Shown piece by piece: positions 46,027-54,707 of a DNA stretch of 64,000 bases. The translations under genes and the position numbers were made by a program. The DNA lies in contig CACIJE010000001.1 of the NCBI GenBank assembly GCA_902586925.1, forward strand, positions 506,001 to 570,000, written 5' to 3'. This DNA is from an uncultured SAR86 cluster bacterium. Lineage in GTDB: Bacteria > Pseudomonadota > Gammaproteobacteria > Magnimaribacterales > D2472. Position 1 is the first letter of the stretch; each line of letters opens with the position of its first letter. Under the pieces are notes generated by a model, which saw only the letters and a list, made by a program, of their open reading frames with translations, had not been told where the DNA came from and did no database searches.

Positions 46027-47685
46027 ATGAGTTCAAGAAAATATTCAAAAGAGTTAGTAGACGGTCCAAATCAGGCTGCATCAAGATCAATGCTTCGTGG
46101 TGTTGGCTTTGAGAGTGAGGATTTTTCAAAGCCATTTGTTGGAATCGCATCCACAGGTGCAAAAGTAACACCATGTAACATGCATATAAACAAATTATCT
46201 GAGGTCGTAGAAGATTCCGTTAATTTATCTGGTGGTAAAGGAGTGCTTTTTAATACGATAACTGTCTCTGATGGTATATCTATGGGAACTCAAGGAATGA
46301 AATATTCTCTTGTATCAAGAGAAGTAATTGCAGATTCAATTGAAACTGTAGTTGGCTGCTTAGGATATGACGGACTTATTGCAATTGGTGGTTGTGACAA
46401 AAATATGCCAGGTTGTCTTATTGGCATGGCTAGATTAAATAGACCTTCAATATTTATTTATGGCGGCTCTATCAAACCAAGTGATGAGAATACTGATTAT
46501 GTAACTGTCTCCGAGAAAGTAGGTGAATTTTCTAAAGGTTCAATTAATGAAGAAGAATTAATCCATTATGAAAAGATATCTGTAGTTGGTCCTGGTTCTT
46601 GTGGTGGAATGTACACAGCAAATACGATGGCTTCTGCAATTGAGGCATTGGGTATGAGTTTGCCTGGCAGTAGCAGCCAAGATGCAACATCTGATTCAAA
46701 AAATGTTGATTGCACTAATGCTGGCATTGCTATTATGAATTTGCTAGAAAAAGATATTAAGCCATCAGATATTATGACAAGAGAGGCATTTGAGAATGCT
46801 ATTACAGTTGTAATTGCTCTAGGCGGTTCAACTAATGCAGTTCTTCATCTATTAGCCATGGCACATTCAATTGGAGTTGAGCTTTGTTTGGATGATTTTA
46901 CAAAAATTGGTGAGAAAACACCTGTTTTAGCTGATTTAAAACCCTTTGGTAAACATTACATGTCTGAACTTAACGCAAAAGGTGGGATTCAGCCTTTAAT
47001 GAAAACATTGCTTGAAAAAGGATTACTTCATGGTCAATGTAAGACAGTCACAGGAAATATTTTAGAAGAAAATTTAAAAGATATTATTCCTTACGAAAAT
47101 AGTGAAATTATAAGAAGTTTCGATAACCCCATTAAAAAAGACAGCCATTTGAGAATCTTATATGGCAATCTTGCAAAAGATGGGGCAGTTGCAAAGATAA
47201 CTGGCATGGAGGGAACTTCTTTCGAAGGTAAAGCAAAAGTATTTAATTCAGAGGAAGATGGAGTAAAAGCAATATTGTCAAACCAAATCAAAGATGGTGA
47301 CGTAATTGTTATTAGGTATGAAGGTCCAAAAGGTGGCCCTGGAATGAGAGAAATGTTGAAGCCAACATCAGCTATAATGGGACTTGGCTTAGGCAGTAAA
47401 ATTGGATTTATTACTGATGGAAGATTTTCTGGCGGTACTCATGGTTTTGTTGTAGGCCATGTTTCTCCTGAGGCAGCAGAGGGAGGAATGATCGCTTTGG
47501 TCGAAGATGGAGATACAATATTAATTGACGCAGAGAATGATCAACTAACATTAAAAGTCCATGATGATGAAATTCAAAAAAGACAATTAAATTGGAAAAG
47601 TCCAATCAAAGGCCCCAAAAAAGGAGTGCTTGCTAAATATGCTAAAAGTGTTAAATCTGCAAGTTTAGGAGCTATTACTGATTAA
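46027..47685 (+). CDS. ilvD: Dihydroxy-acid dehydratase
   Basis: IlvD performs the third common step of isoleucine/valine synthesis using an Fe-S cluster. The 552 residues show cluster cysteines in KVTPCNMHINKL (about 51), IGGCDKNMPGCLIGMARL (about 120) and VGPGSCGGMYTANTM (about 192). The C-terminus has ITDGRFSGGTHGFVVGHVSPEAAEGG in part (DGRFSGGTHGFVVGH). hemB follows two bases later, so ilvD, hemB and trxA are one transcript. Confidence 0.97.
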   Translation: MSSRKYSKELVDGPNQAASRSMLRGVGFESEDFSKPFVGIASTGAKVTPCNMHINKLSEVVEDSVNLSGGKGVLFNTITVSDGISMGTQGMKYSLVSREVIADSIETVVGCLGYDGLIAIGGCDKNMPGCLIGMARLNRPSIFIYGGSIKPSDENTDYVTVSEKVGEFSKGSINEEELIHYEKISVVGPGSCGGMYTANTMASAIEALGMSLPGSSSQDATSDSKNVDCTNAGIAIMNLLEKDIKPSDIMTREAFENAITVVIALGGSTNAVLHLLAMAHSIGVELCLDDFTKIGEKTPVLADLKPFGKHYMSELNAKGGIQPLMKTLLEKGLLHGQCKTVTGNILEENLKDIIPYENSEIIRSFDNPIKKDSHLRILYGNLAKDGAVAKITGMEGTSFEGKAKVFNSEEDGVKAILSNQIKDGDVIVIRYEGPKGGPGMREMLKPTSAIMGLGLGSKIGFITDGRFSGGTHGFVVGHVSPEAAEGGMIALVEDGDTILIDAENDQLTLKVHDDEIQKRQLNWKSPIKGPKKGVLAKYAKSVKSASLGAITD

Positions 47686-47686
47686 A

Positions 47687-48685
47687 ATGACTGTTGAAAG
47701 AAAATTTCCAAATACTCGCCTAAGAAGGTTAAGAAAGAACCTTAATATTATTGATCTTGTTTCTGAGACAAATATAACTTCCAAAGATTTAATCCAACCT
47801 ATTTTTATAAAAGAAAACTTTAATAAAAAAGAGCAAATTGAATCCATGCCCGGTGTATGCAGATTTGGGATTGATCAAGCACTAATTGAAATTGAAGAAA
47901 TACTAAGCTCAGGTATCAATGCAATTGCTGTTTTTCCAGTTATAGAAGTTACAAAGAAAGATGACAAAGGTTCTGAGGCTCTAAATAAAAACAACTTTAT
48001 TACAAAATCCATTTATAAAATTAAGCAAGAATTTCCTGAACTAATTTTAATTGCTGATGTTGCATTAGATCCATATACAGATCATGGACATGACGGCATT
48101 TTAATAAATAATGTGGTTGATAATGACAAAACAAATGAAGTATTAGTAAATCAATCTTTGTTGTTAGCTGATGCTGGTGCAGATATTATTGCTCCCTCGG
48201 ATATGATGGATGGAAGAATTGGATTAATAAGACAGGCTCTTGAAAAAGAAAATTTTAAAGACACAATTCTACTTTCTTACGCTGCAAAATTTAATTCTAA
48301 GTTTTATGGGCCATTCAGAGATGCTGTCAACTCTGCTATAAACCTAGGAAATTCTTCAAAATCAACGTATCAGATGAATTCATCTAATATAAATGAGGCA
48401 TTGCATGAAGTTTCTTTAGACATTAACGAGGGTGCTGATATAGTTATGGTAAAACCAGCAATGCCGTATTTAGATATTATTCAAATGGTTAAAAATGAAT
48501 TTAAAGTACCTACTTTTGCTTATCAAGTAAGTGGAGAGTTTAGTATGTTAAAAAATGCAATCAACCTTGGATGGCTTGATAAAGGGGTTATGCTAGAATC
48601 CTTAATTAGCATTAAAAGGTCAGGTGCGGATGCAATCCTTTCTTATGCTGCTAAAGACATTTCAAAGGAGATAAACAAGATATGA
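47687..48685 (+). CDS. hemB: Delta-aminolevulinic acid dehydratase (porphobilinogen synthase)
   Basis: HemB condenses two ALA molecules into porphobilinogen. The 332-residue barrel has the family start FPNTRLRRLRKN, the metal/active-site area IADVALDPYTDHGHDGIL, the lysine in LSYAAKFNSKFYGPFRDAV, and the second active lysine in DIVMVKPAMPYLDI. The ADVALDPYTDHGHDG sequence lacks the zinc-binding triple cysteine, suggesting a magnesium-type enzyme. Overlaps trxA by four bases. Confidence 0.97.
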   Translation: MTVERKFPNTRLRRLRKNLNIIDLVSETNITSKDLIQPIFIKENFNKKEQIESMPGVCRFGIDQALIEIEEILSSGINAIAVFPVIEVTKKDDKGSEALNKNNFITKSIYKIKQEFPELILIADVALDPYTDHGHDGILINNVVDNDKTNEVLVNQSLLLADAGADIIAPSDMMDGRIGLIRQALEKENFKDTILLSYAAKFNSKFYGPFRDAVNSAINLGNSSKSTYQMNSSNINEALHEVSLDINEGADIVMVKPAMPYLDIIQMVKNEFKVPTFAYQVSGEFSMLKNAINLGWLDKGVMLESLISIKRSGADAILSYAAKDISKEINKI

Positions 48686-49008
48686 GCAATGTAGTAGTAG
48701 TTGAAAATAAAGATGACTTTATAAATGAAGTCATTAACTCAGGTAGTCCTGTTCTTGTTGATTTTTGGGCAGAATGGTGTGGACCTTGTAAACAGCTTGC
48801 TCCTTTAGTAGAAGCCGCTTCAGAAGAATTTAAAGATAAAATTAAAGTTTGTAAAATGGATGTAGATGCAAATAGAGAAACTGCAGCTGAATATGGTATA
48901 AGATCAATTCCAACTTTGATGATTTTTGAAAATGGAAACCCTGTTGCCACAGAGATAGGCGCCTTAACTAAGCCACAACTTGACGAATTTATAAGATCTA
49001 AAATTTAA
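48682..49008 (+). CDS. trxA: Thioredoxin 1
   Basis: A 108-residue cytosolic dithiol reductase. The redox motif is FWAEWCGPCKQLAPLVE, with the cis-proline in YGIRSIPTLMIF. Length and motifs are those of TrxA. It is coupled to hemB by ATGA and followed, after a 117-base gap with a promoter-like element, by rho; trxA-rho is a standard gammaproteobacterial pair. Confidence 0.97.
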   Translation: MSNVVVVENKDDFINEVINSGSPVLVDFWAEWCGPCKQLAPLVEAASEEFKDKIKVCKMDVDANRETAAEYGIRSIPTLMIFENGNPVATEIGALTKPQLDEFIRSKI

Positions 49009-49013
49009 TAATT

Positions 49014-49041
49014 TTGCATATAACTTTGCTTATTCTATAAA
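49014..49041 (+). promoter_or_regulatory. Candidate sigma-70 promoter for rho
   Basis: TTGCAT (49014-49019) and TATAAA (49036-49041) are 16 bases apart in the trxA-rho gap, leaving a leader of about 75 bases. rho commonly represses itself through such a leader; I see no clear leader hairpin. Confidence 0.35.
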
Positions 49042-49125
49042 AAGAGTTATTATTTTCATCCCAGAGTAAAAAAATCTTCCATTTTTAAACATTTCAAATT
49101 AAATAATAGTGGAATAAATAATTAT

Positions 49126-50403
49126 ATGAATCTTAGTGAAATTAAAGACAAGCCTATAAGCGAATTAGTCGATATAGCACTAGAATTAGGTTTAGAAGAT
49201 TTAGGCCGTCTAAAAAAACAAGAGATAATTTTCCGTATTTTCAAGAAAAAAGCATCTGTAGGATCAGACATATATGGTGGCGGAGTATTAGAAATTCTTA
49301 ATGATGGTTTTGGATTTTTAAGGTCTCCACAAGGCTCATATTGTGCTGGTGAGGATGATATATATGTTTCGCCAAGTCAGATTAGGAAATTTGGATTGCG
49401 AAAAGGCGATTCTGTTGAAGGTAAAATAAGAACACCAAAAGATAAAGAACGATATTTTGCATTGATTCAAGTAGATACAATCAATGGAGAAGAGCCATCA
49501 AAAACAAAAAACAAAATTCTCTTTGAGAACTTAACTCCTTTGTTTCCAACAGAAAGATTGATGCTTGAACAAGGAAGTGGTTCAAATGAAGATCTTTCAT
49601 CAAGAATAATTGACTTAATTGCACCTGTTGGAAAAGGTCAAAGGGGATTAATTGTTTCACCTCCAAAGGCAGGTAAGACCCTAATGCTTCAAAGTATTGC
49701 TCACTCAATTAAAAGCAATAATCCAGAAGTTGAACTTATTGTACTTCTTATTGATGAGAGGCCAGAGGAAGTTACTGACATGTCAAGAACTGTCAAAGGA
49801 GAAGTTGTAGCAAGTACTTTTGATGAGCCACCAACAAGACACGTTCAAGTAGCCAATATGGTTATTGAAAAAGCTAAAAGGTTAGTTGAACATAAAAAAG
49901 ATGTAGTAATACTTCTAGATTCAATTACAAGGCTTGGTAGAGCCTATAATTCAGTTCAACCTGCATCAGGAAAGATTTTAAGTGGTGGTGTAGATTCAAA
50001 CGCTTTGGAAAGACCAAAAAGGTTTTTTGGTGCTGCTAGAAACTTAGAAGAGGTTGGTAGTCTTACCATTATTGCTACTGCGCTTGTGGAAACTGGCTCA
50101 AAAATGGATGAAGTAATTTTTGAGGAATTTAAAGGAACCGGGAATATGGAAATCCATTTAGAGAGAAAAATAGCTGAAAAAAGAATCTATCCTGCAATTA
50201 ATGTGAGACGATCAGGCACTCGAAGAGAAGACCTTTTAACCAGTGATGTTGAATTACAAAGAATGTATGTTCTGAGAAAAATTCTTGATGAAATGGAGGA
50301 TGCTCAGGCAATACAATTCTTAATTGATAGAATTAAATCTCATAAAACAAATGATGAATTCTTTAGTTCTATGAAAAATGGTAACGGTAAAAAATCTAAG
50401 TAG
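49126..50403 (+). CDS. rho: Transcription termination factor Rho
   Basis: Rho is the hexameric RNA helicase that ends transcription. The 425-residue protein has the N-terminal helical domain, the cold-shock RNA-binding fold ([36 protein letters not shown]), Walker [14 protein letters not shown] (about 180), Walker [17 protein letters not shown], and the Q/R-loop [21 protein letters not shown] in part. Its 3' end overlaps hemD by eight bases. Given how few intrinsic terminators are seen here, it is likely heavily used. Confidence 0.98.
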   Translation: MNLSEIKDKPISELVDIALELGLEDLGRLKKQEIIFRIFKKKASVGSDIYGGGVLEILNDGFGFLRSPQGSYCAGEDDIYVSPSQIRKFGLRKGDSVEGKIRTPKDKERYFALIQVDTINGEEPSKTKNKILFENLTPLFPTERLMLEQGSGSNEDLSSRIIDLIAPVGKGQRGLIVSPPKAGKTLMLQSIAHSIKSNNPEVELIVLLIDERPEEVTDMSRTVKGEVVASTFDEPPTRHVQVANMVIEKAKRLVEHKKDVVILLDSITRLGRAYNSVQPASGKILSGGVDSNALERPKRFFGAARNLEEVGSLTIIATALVETGSKMDEVIFEEFKGTGNMEIHLERKIAEKRIYPAINVRRSGTRREDLLTSDVELQRMYVLRKILDEMEDAQAIQFLIDRIKSHKTNDEFFSSMKNGNGKKSK

Positions 50404-51049
50404 TCTTTTTGATAGATTCTACAATATCATCAGAAAAATAATCGACAAGATAAGAGCTCAATCCAAAGCTAGCAATATATGCATTTATCCTATCTGATAT
50501 CCCAAATAATTTGGCTTTAGTTCTGCCAGAATATATTTCTTCAAAAAAAATATCAAAAGCAAATGTACTAGGGAAAATAATTGCATCTGCCCCAATAAAA
50601 TCTCTCTTGATGTGATCATAACAATCATATTTGATCCTTTTATAACAAATTACTTCTTCGACATTTTTACCAGATGAATTGAGATAATTAAATATCTCAT
50701 TTAAACCTTTTTCACCTTTAACGATTAGATAATTACCATCATTTTTATTCTTTAATAAAACTCTTTTCAATTCTTCAGAACCTGGTAAATTTGGACAGAT
50801 AGACTTAATATTTTTTTTTGCTAGGTAGCTTTGAGTTGCCTTGCCCATACAGAATATATTCTTATCTTTTAACATTTCATAATCTTTAAAGAAATCTACA
50901 GAAGTAATGCTCTGAAAAATTATATTTGTATATTCTTTTGCAGAAAGAATATATTCAATTCCTTTTGTATTAAAAAGAGGAATATTTATTATAGATTCTT
51001 CACAATCTTTACCTGAACTTCGCCCAGAGCTTGTATCAATAATGTTCAT
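50396..51049 (-). CDS. hemD: Uroporphyrinogen-III synthase
   Basis: HemD cyclises hydroxymethylbilane to uroporphyrinogen III. HemD sequences are poorly conserved; this 217-residue one shows [15 protein letters not shown] near 85, the [16 protein letters not shown] stretch, [14 protein letters not shown] and the C-terminal [15 protein letters not shown]. Its location right after hemC (14-base overlap) is the main support. N-terminus looks short compared with the usual 240-260 residues. Confidence 0.85.
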   Translation of the reverse strand: MNIIDTSSGRSSGKDCEESIINIPLFNTKGIEYILSAKEYTNIIFQSITSVDFFKDYEMLKDKNIFCMGKATQSYLAKKNIKSICPNLPGSEELKRVLLKNKNDGNYLIVKGEKGLNEIFNYLNSSGKNVEEVICYKRIKYDCYDHIKRDFIGADAIIFPSTFAFDIFFEEIYSGRTKAKLFGISDRINAYIASFGLSSYLVDYFSDDIVESIKKTT

Positions 51050-51980
51050 TTAACAGATCTTTACCACCTTTTTTATAAAATTCTTCTAACGCTTCTAAAA
51101 TAGCCTCGTCTTCACTGCTAGATTCATTAGAACTTAAAGAGATATATTTACTCCTTCCATATATCTCAGCATGTATTGCTGGATGATTTCCTGAATAATC
51201 CTCTCCCCATGCTTTAACAGCCAAAGCTGAATGGCAATCAGCGCCAACTTCTCTCAGAAACTTATTCCCCATATTTATATTATTTAGATAAACATCTACT
51301 CCATCCTCTCTACGAATTAATATATTCTTTATCATTTCTGAATGAGGCAATATAAAGTCTTTACATTTTTGAATACAAATTAAACCCTGTGAAGTTTGTG
51401 TCATATGATCATCTAATAAAACTGAATTAAGCTCAAAACCCAATCTTTTACATCCTGCGTTTGCAAGAATAATACAATCAAACTCACCGTTTTCTAATTT
51501 TTCAATTCTAGTATTGATATTGCCATTAAGATTATTAATATTTTGCGCACCTAAAAAAAACTTAGCTTGCATTTGTCTTCTCAAACTAGATGTTCCAAGC
51601 TTCATATCTTTTTTAAAAATTGGCTCGATATCATTTCTAAAAATTAGAATATCTTTATTCCACTCATTTCCAAAAGCTTCTCTTGGAGCAACTACCTCAA
51701 CATTTTCTGTAATATAGAAATTATCAAAATTTTTATTCAAATCAGCTGGCATGTCTTTTGCTGAATGAACTGCAATATCTATTTCTTTTGAAAGTAATTT
51801 ATTCTCAATATCTTCTACAAAATTTAGCTTATCAAATTGCGAATAACCCATTGCACTTTTTTTATCGCCTTCAGTGGAAAATTTAAAAACCTCATAGTCC
51901 TCTATTTCAAGGCATTTCATAACAATTTCAACTTGCTTCAATGCTAGTTTCGATTTTCTCGATCCTACTCTAATTGTCAT
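51036..51980 (-). CDS. hemC: Hydroxymethylbilane synthase (porphobilinogen deaminase)
   Basis: HemC links four porphobilinogens. The 314-residue protein starts MTIRVGSRKSKLALKQVEIV. Catalytic and cofactor regions are AVHSAKDMPADL (about 78), GTSSLRRQMQAKFF (about 131) and the dipyrromethane-binding cysteine in EVGADCHSALAVKAWG (about 242). ATGA overlap with rsmD upstream and a 14-base overlap with hemD downstream give an rsmD-hemC-hemD operon. Confidence 0.95.
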   Translation of the reverse strand: MTIRVGSRKSKLALKQVEIVMKCLEIEDYEVFKFSTEGDKKSAMGYSQFDKLNFVEDIENKLLSKEIDIAVHSAKDMPADLNKNFDNFYITENVEVVAPREAFGNEWNKDILIFRNDIEPIFKKDMKLGTSSLRRQMQAKFFLGAQNINNLNGNINTRIEKLENGEFDCIILANAGCKRLGFELNSVLLDDHMTQTSQGLICIQKCKDFILPHSEMIKNILIRREDGVDVYLNNINMGNKFLREVGADCHSALAVKAWGEDYSGNHPAIHAEIYGRSKYISLSSNESSSEDEAILEALEEFYKKGGKDLLNEHY

Positions 51981-52531
51981 TTTATTTTTATTAATAATGC
52001 TTTTACATCGCCAATAATTTTTTCTTTTATAATTTCAAATGAATTAGGTAATTCTATATCAGAAAATTTACTAAATTCGATATAAATTTTACATGAGGAT
52101 TTAAGATTTTTATTCTTATAAAGTAGTTCTAAGATCTTTTTTTCATAATTTTTATTAAATGGAGGATCAAGCAATATAAGATCAAAGTCTGATAAATCAT
52201 TCTCTTTTATCCAAGATAAACCGTCTTTGAAAAGAAGCATAGACTGATCCACTAGGTTAAATTTTGAGATACATTTTTTTAAGGCTATGTAATTTTTTTT
52301 ATTTAATTCAATGAAAACTGTTTTTTTGGCACCTCTAGATATGGCTTCAATACCTAACGCACCAGTTCCCGCAAAAACATCTAGACATTGAAAATCTTTG
52401 ATATCAAACTGCAGCCAATTAAATAATACTTCCCTTAATTTGCTTGATGTTGGTCGAAGAGAACTTTTAAAATTAAAAGGAATTTTTTTTCCTTTAAGTT
52501 CTCCTCCAGTTATGCGTAAACTATTTTTCAT
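51977..52531 (-). CDS. rsmD: 16S rRNA (guanine966-N2)-methyltransferase RsmD
   Basis: RsmD methylates G966 of 16S rRNA. The 184-residue protein begins with the family motif LRITGGELKGKKIPF. SAM-binding CLDVFAGTGALGIEAISRGA and the catalytic LILLDPPFNKNYE (about 122) are clear, as is RPTSSKLREVLFNWL near 27. First gene of the rsmD-hemC-hemD operon. Confidence 0.96.
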   Translation of the reverse strand: MKNSLRITGGELKGKKIPFNFKSSLRPTSSKLREVLFNWLQFDIKDFQCLDVFAGTGALGIEAISRGAKKTVFIELNKKNYIALKKCISKFNLVDQSMLLFKDGLSWIKENDLSDFDLILLDPPFNKNYEKKILELLYKNKNLKSSCKIYIEFSKFSDIELPNSFEIIKEKIIGDVKALLIKIK

Positions 52532-52564
52532 CTAAAGTCTTTTTCTTTAAGTATAATTCATAGT

Positions 52565-53029
52565 ATGAGTGTTCAAGATAATTTTAGACTTGCAATGAGA
52601 AGATATATTTATTCTGTAAGTATAATGTCTAATAAAGATGAAGAAGGTAATTTGAATGCAATTACAGTATCATCTGTGACATCAATCTCAATGGAGCCAC
52701 CAAGTCTTCTTATTTGTATTAATAAGTCTTCTAGGATTCATGAATCAATTCAAATAGGCACAAAATTTTGCATTAATCTTTTAAATAAAGACCAAAGAGA
52801 ATTATCAAATATATGCTCAGATGAAGACAGATATGATCAAAGGTTTAATGATATTAATTGGAACAATGATGATATTCCATTTTTAGAGAATGCTCAGTCA
52901 AATATTTTTTGTAATGTGGAAAAGCTTACCTCATTTTATACACATACAATTGTAATTGGTCTAGTTGAAGATTCTAAATTTAAGAATACAATCGATACGC
53001 TAACGTATGTTGACGGAAAATATAAGTAG
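52565..53029 (+). CDS. Flavin reductase-like FMN-binding protein
   Basis: A 154-residue split-barrel protein of the flavin reductase family. It shows AMRRYIYSVSIMSNKDEEGN, AITVSSVTSISMEPPSLLICINKSS in part (TVSSVTSISMEPPSLL), FCINLLNKDQRELS and a closing YVDGKY. Such proteins supply reduced flavin to a monooxygenase, but none is adjacent. Alternative: a flavin-dependent oxygenase of the same fold. Four bases from the convergent TetR stop. Confidence 0.85.
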   Translation: MSVQDNFRLAMRRYIYSVSIMSNKDEEGNLNAITVSSVTSISMEPPSLLICINKSSRIHESIQIGTKFCINLLNKDQRELSNICSDEDRYDQRFNDINWNNDDIPFLENAQSNIFCNVEKLTSFYTHTIVIGLVEDSKFKNTIDTLTYVDGKYK

Positions 53030-53033
53030 TATT

Positions 53034-53642
53034 TTAGATATTCCTAAAGAATCTTATTAAATAACTATCTATATCTTTGTTTATAGAATTAATAGCTTTG
53101 AAAGGGGTGTCTGGCATATCCAAAAGTTTTTCTGGCACAACTTCCAGTTTTCTTAGAAGGGCTACTAGTCCATGAAGCTTTGCCCAAATGTATACACACT
53201 TTTCTTCAATTAATTTTTGATCTTTAATCTTTGAAAATTCATTAAATTTAGTTCTTATGTGGAGGTATGTCTTATTTGCTGACTGAAAGAGTGATGGATA
53301 TTTTGTGAAATCAGGCACAGCAGTGCCAAACATCAAATCATATGTATTGGCATTATTTAAGCCGAATTGTATATACGCTTTGGCGCCAACAGTAAGATTT
53401 TTTTCAGGATCATTTGATTGGTTCTTCGAAATTGTTTTATGAAGTTTATTGAATCCCTCTGTTGCAATCTCTGCATACAAGTCTTCTTTTGTCTTGAAAT
53501 GTCTATAGGGAGCAGTTTGAGAAACATTGCTTTCCTTGGCAAGTGACCTAATGCTTAATTTTGTATAACCATCTCTTTCACACATTTTCGATGCACAATC
53601 GATTAGTTCTTGTTTTAAATTTCCGTGATGGTATGACTTCAT
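53034..53642 (-). CDS. TetR-family transcriptional repressor of the RND pump
   Basis: A 202-residue regulator. The N-terminal helix-turn-helix is at about 25-65 (YTKLSIRSLAKESNVSQTA, PYRHFKTKEDLYAEI), starting with YHHGNLKQELI, common to a TetR branch with a WHG-type C-domain. The ligand domain contains LMFGTAVPDFTKYPSL and a carboxyl helix with VYIWAKLHGLVALL. It is divergent from the adaptor-pump genes, and the gap holds two matching dyad operators, so pump repression is the clear prediction. Inducer unknown. Confidence 0.93.
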   Translation of the reverse strand: MKSYHHGNLKQELIDCASKMCERDGYTKLSIRSLAKESNVSQTAPYRHFKTKEDLYAEIATEGFNKLHKTISKNQSNDPEKNLTVGAKAYIQFGLNNANTYDLMFGTAVPDFTKYPSLFQSANKTYLHIRTKFNEFSKIKDQKLIEEKCVYIWAKLHGLVALLRKLEVVPEKLLDMPDTPFKAINSINKDIDSYLIRFFRNI

Positions 53643-53657
53643 ATATTAAAAAGAACT

Positions 53658-53704
53658 ATGTTGACACTGCATACATAATACTTTAATGTTTACACTGCAT
53701 ACAT
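53658..53704. promoter_or_regulatory. Two 19-bp TetR operators overlapping a consensus promoter
   Basis: ATGTTGACACTGCATACAT (53658-53676) and ATGTTTACACTGCATACAT (53686-53704) differ at one base and lie 28 bases apart. Copy 2 is an imperfect palindrome (ATGTnTnCAnTGnAnACAT). A -35 TTGACA (53661-53666) lies in copy 1 and a -10 TAATGT (53684-53689) touches copy 2, with a 17-base spacer, so a bound repressor would block the promoter for the pump genes. Confidence 0.8.
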
Positions 53705-53731
53705 TAAATTTTTTATCATAATTTGTCAAAT

Positions 53732-54700
53732 ATGAGAAACATTACAATTTTAAGTACTTTTTTCATACTATTCTCAATCAGCATTGAAAGCTTAGAAGTA
53801 CTTGAAGTAAAAATGTTGAATTCTTATTCTTTAACAAAACAATTCCCAGGAAAATTACTACCAGTCGAGCAATCAAAATTATCATTTGAAATACCAGGAA
53901 AAATTAAAAATATATATGTTGATGTAGGTGATAATGTAAAAGAGGGTCAAGTTCTTGCAAAGTTAGATGACAGAGAAGCAATAGCAAGATTAAATCAAGT
54001 CAAGGCTAGCTATGATCTTTCGAAACAAATTTTTGAAAGATTTCAAGATTTGAGAAAGCAAGGACATATTTCCATACAAGAACTTGATAAAGCTATTTCT
54101 GATTTGACGATTGCAAAATCAGAATACGCATTCTATGAAGTTAAGCTTGAACAAACAAGTCTAATATCTCCCTATGATGGAGTAATTCAAAATAGATTTC
54201 TTGATAGTGGGACTGTAATCAATCAGGGCATCCCAATACTTGAAGTTATTGATTCAAACTTTGTTGAGGCACATATTTCTATGCCAGTTCAATATTTGAA
54301 TGATATGAGAATTGGCGATGAGTATGATTTTGAGATTGATGGGAAAGATTTTAAGGCGCAATTATCAAGGTTGGCACCAATGTCTCCAGGAGGATCTGAT
54401 AGTAGATTGGCAATCTTTAAATTTAACAATTTTATTAATCCAGGATCTATTGCTAAGTTAAGTTTAAAAATCAATAAGATATCAAGAGGAACATGGGTAC
54501 CATTAAGATCTCTTTCTCAGTCAGATCAAGGTTTGTGGGCACTATATACAATAGATGAAAAAAATATTGTCGTAAGAGATCTTGTTGAGATAGTTTACTT
54601 TGAAGATCAGTATGCTTTTGTAAATGGGACAATCAAAGATGGAGATTTGATAGTTCTAGGTGGAGCAGCCAAAATCATTCCTGGCAAAAGAATAAATTGA
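53732..54700 (+). CDS. RND efflux periplasmic adaptor (membrane fusion protein)
   Basis: The adaptor joins the inner-membrane pump to an outer-membrane duct. I prefer ATG 53732 (322 residues) over a TTG three codons earlier; the signal peptide is about 1-19. Lipoyl/barrel-sandwich halves are at LSFEIPGKIKNIYVDVGDNV in part and VIQNRFLDSGTVINQGIPIL in part, flanking an alpha-hairpin (about 80-130). No lipobox cysteine. The operators and promoter lie 28-74 bases upstream; the pump gene follows after seven bases. Confidence 0.93.
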   Translation: MRNITILSTFFILFSISIESLEVLEVKMLNSYSLTKQFPGKLLPVEQSKLSFEIPGKIKNIYVDVGDNVKEGQVLAKLDDREAIARLNQVKASYDLSKQIFERFQDLRKQGHISIQELDKAISDLTIAKSEYAFYEVKLEQTSLISPYDGVIQNRFLDSGTVINQGIPILEVIDSNFVEAHISMPVQYLNDMRIGDEYDFEIDGKDFKAQLSRLAPMSPGGSDSRLAIFKFNNFINPGSIAKLSLKINKISRGTWVPLRSLSQSDQGLWALYTIDEKNIVVRDLVEIVYFEDQYAFVNGTIKDGDLIVLGGAAKIIPGKRIN

Positions 54701-54707
54701 TTAAAAA

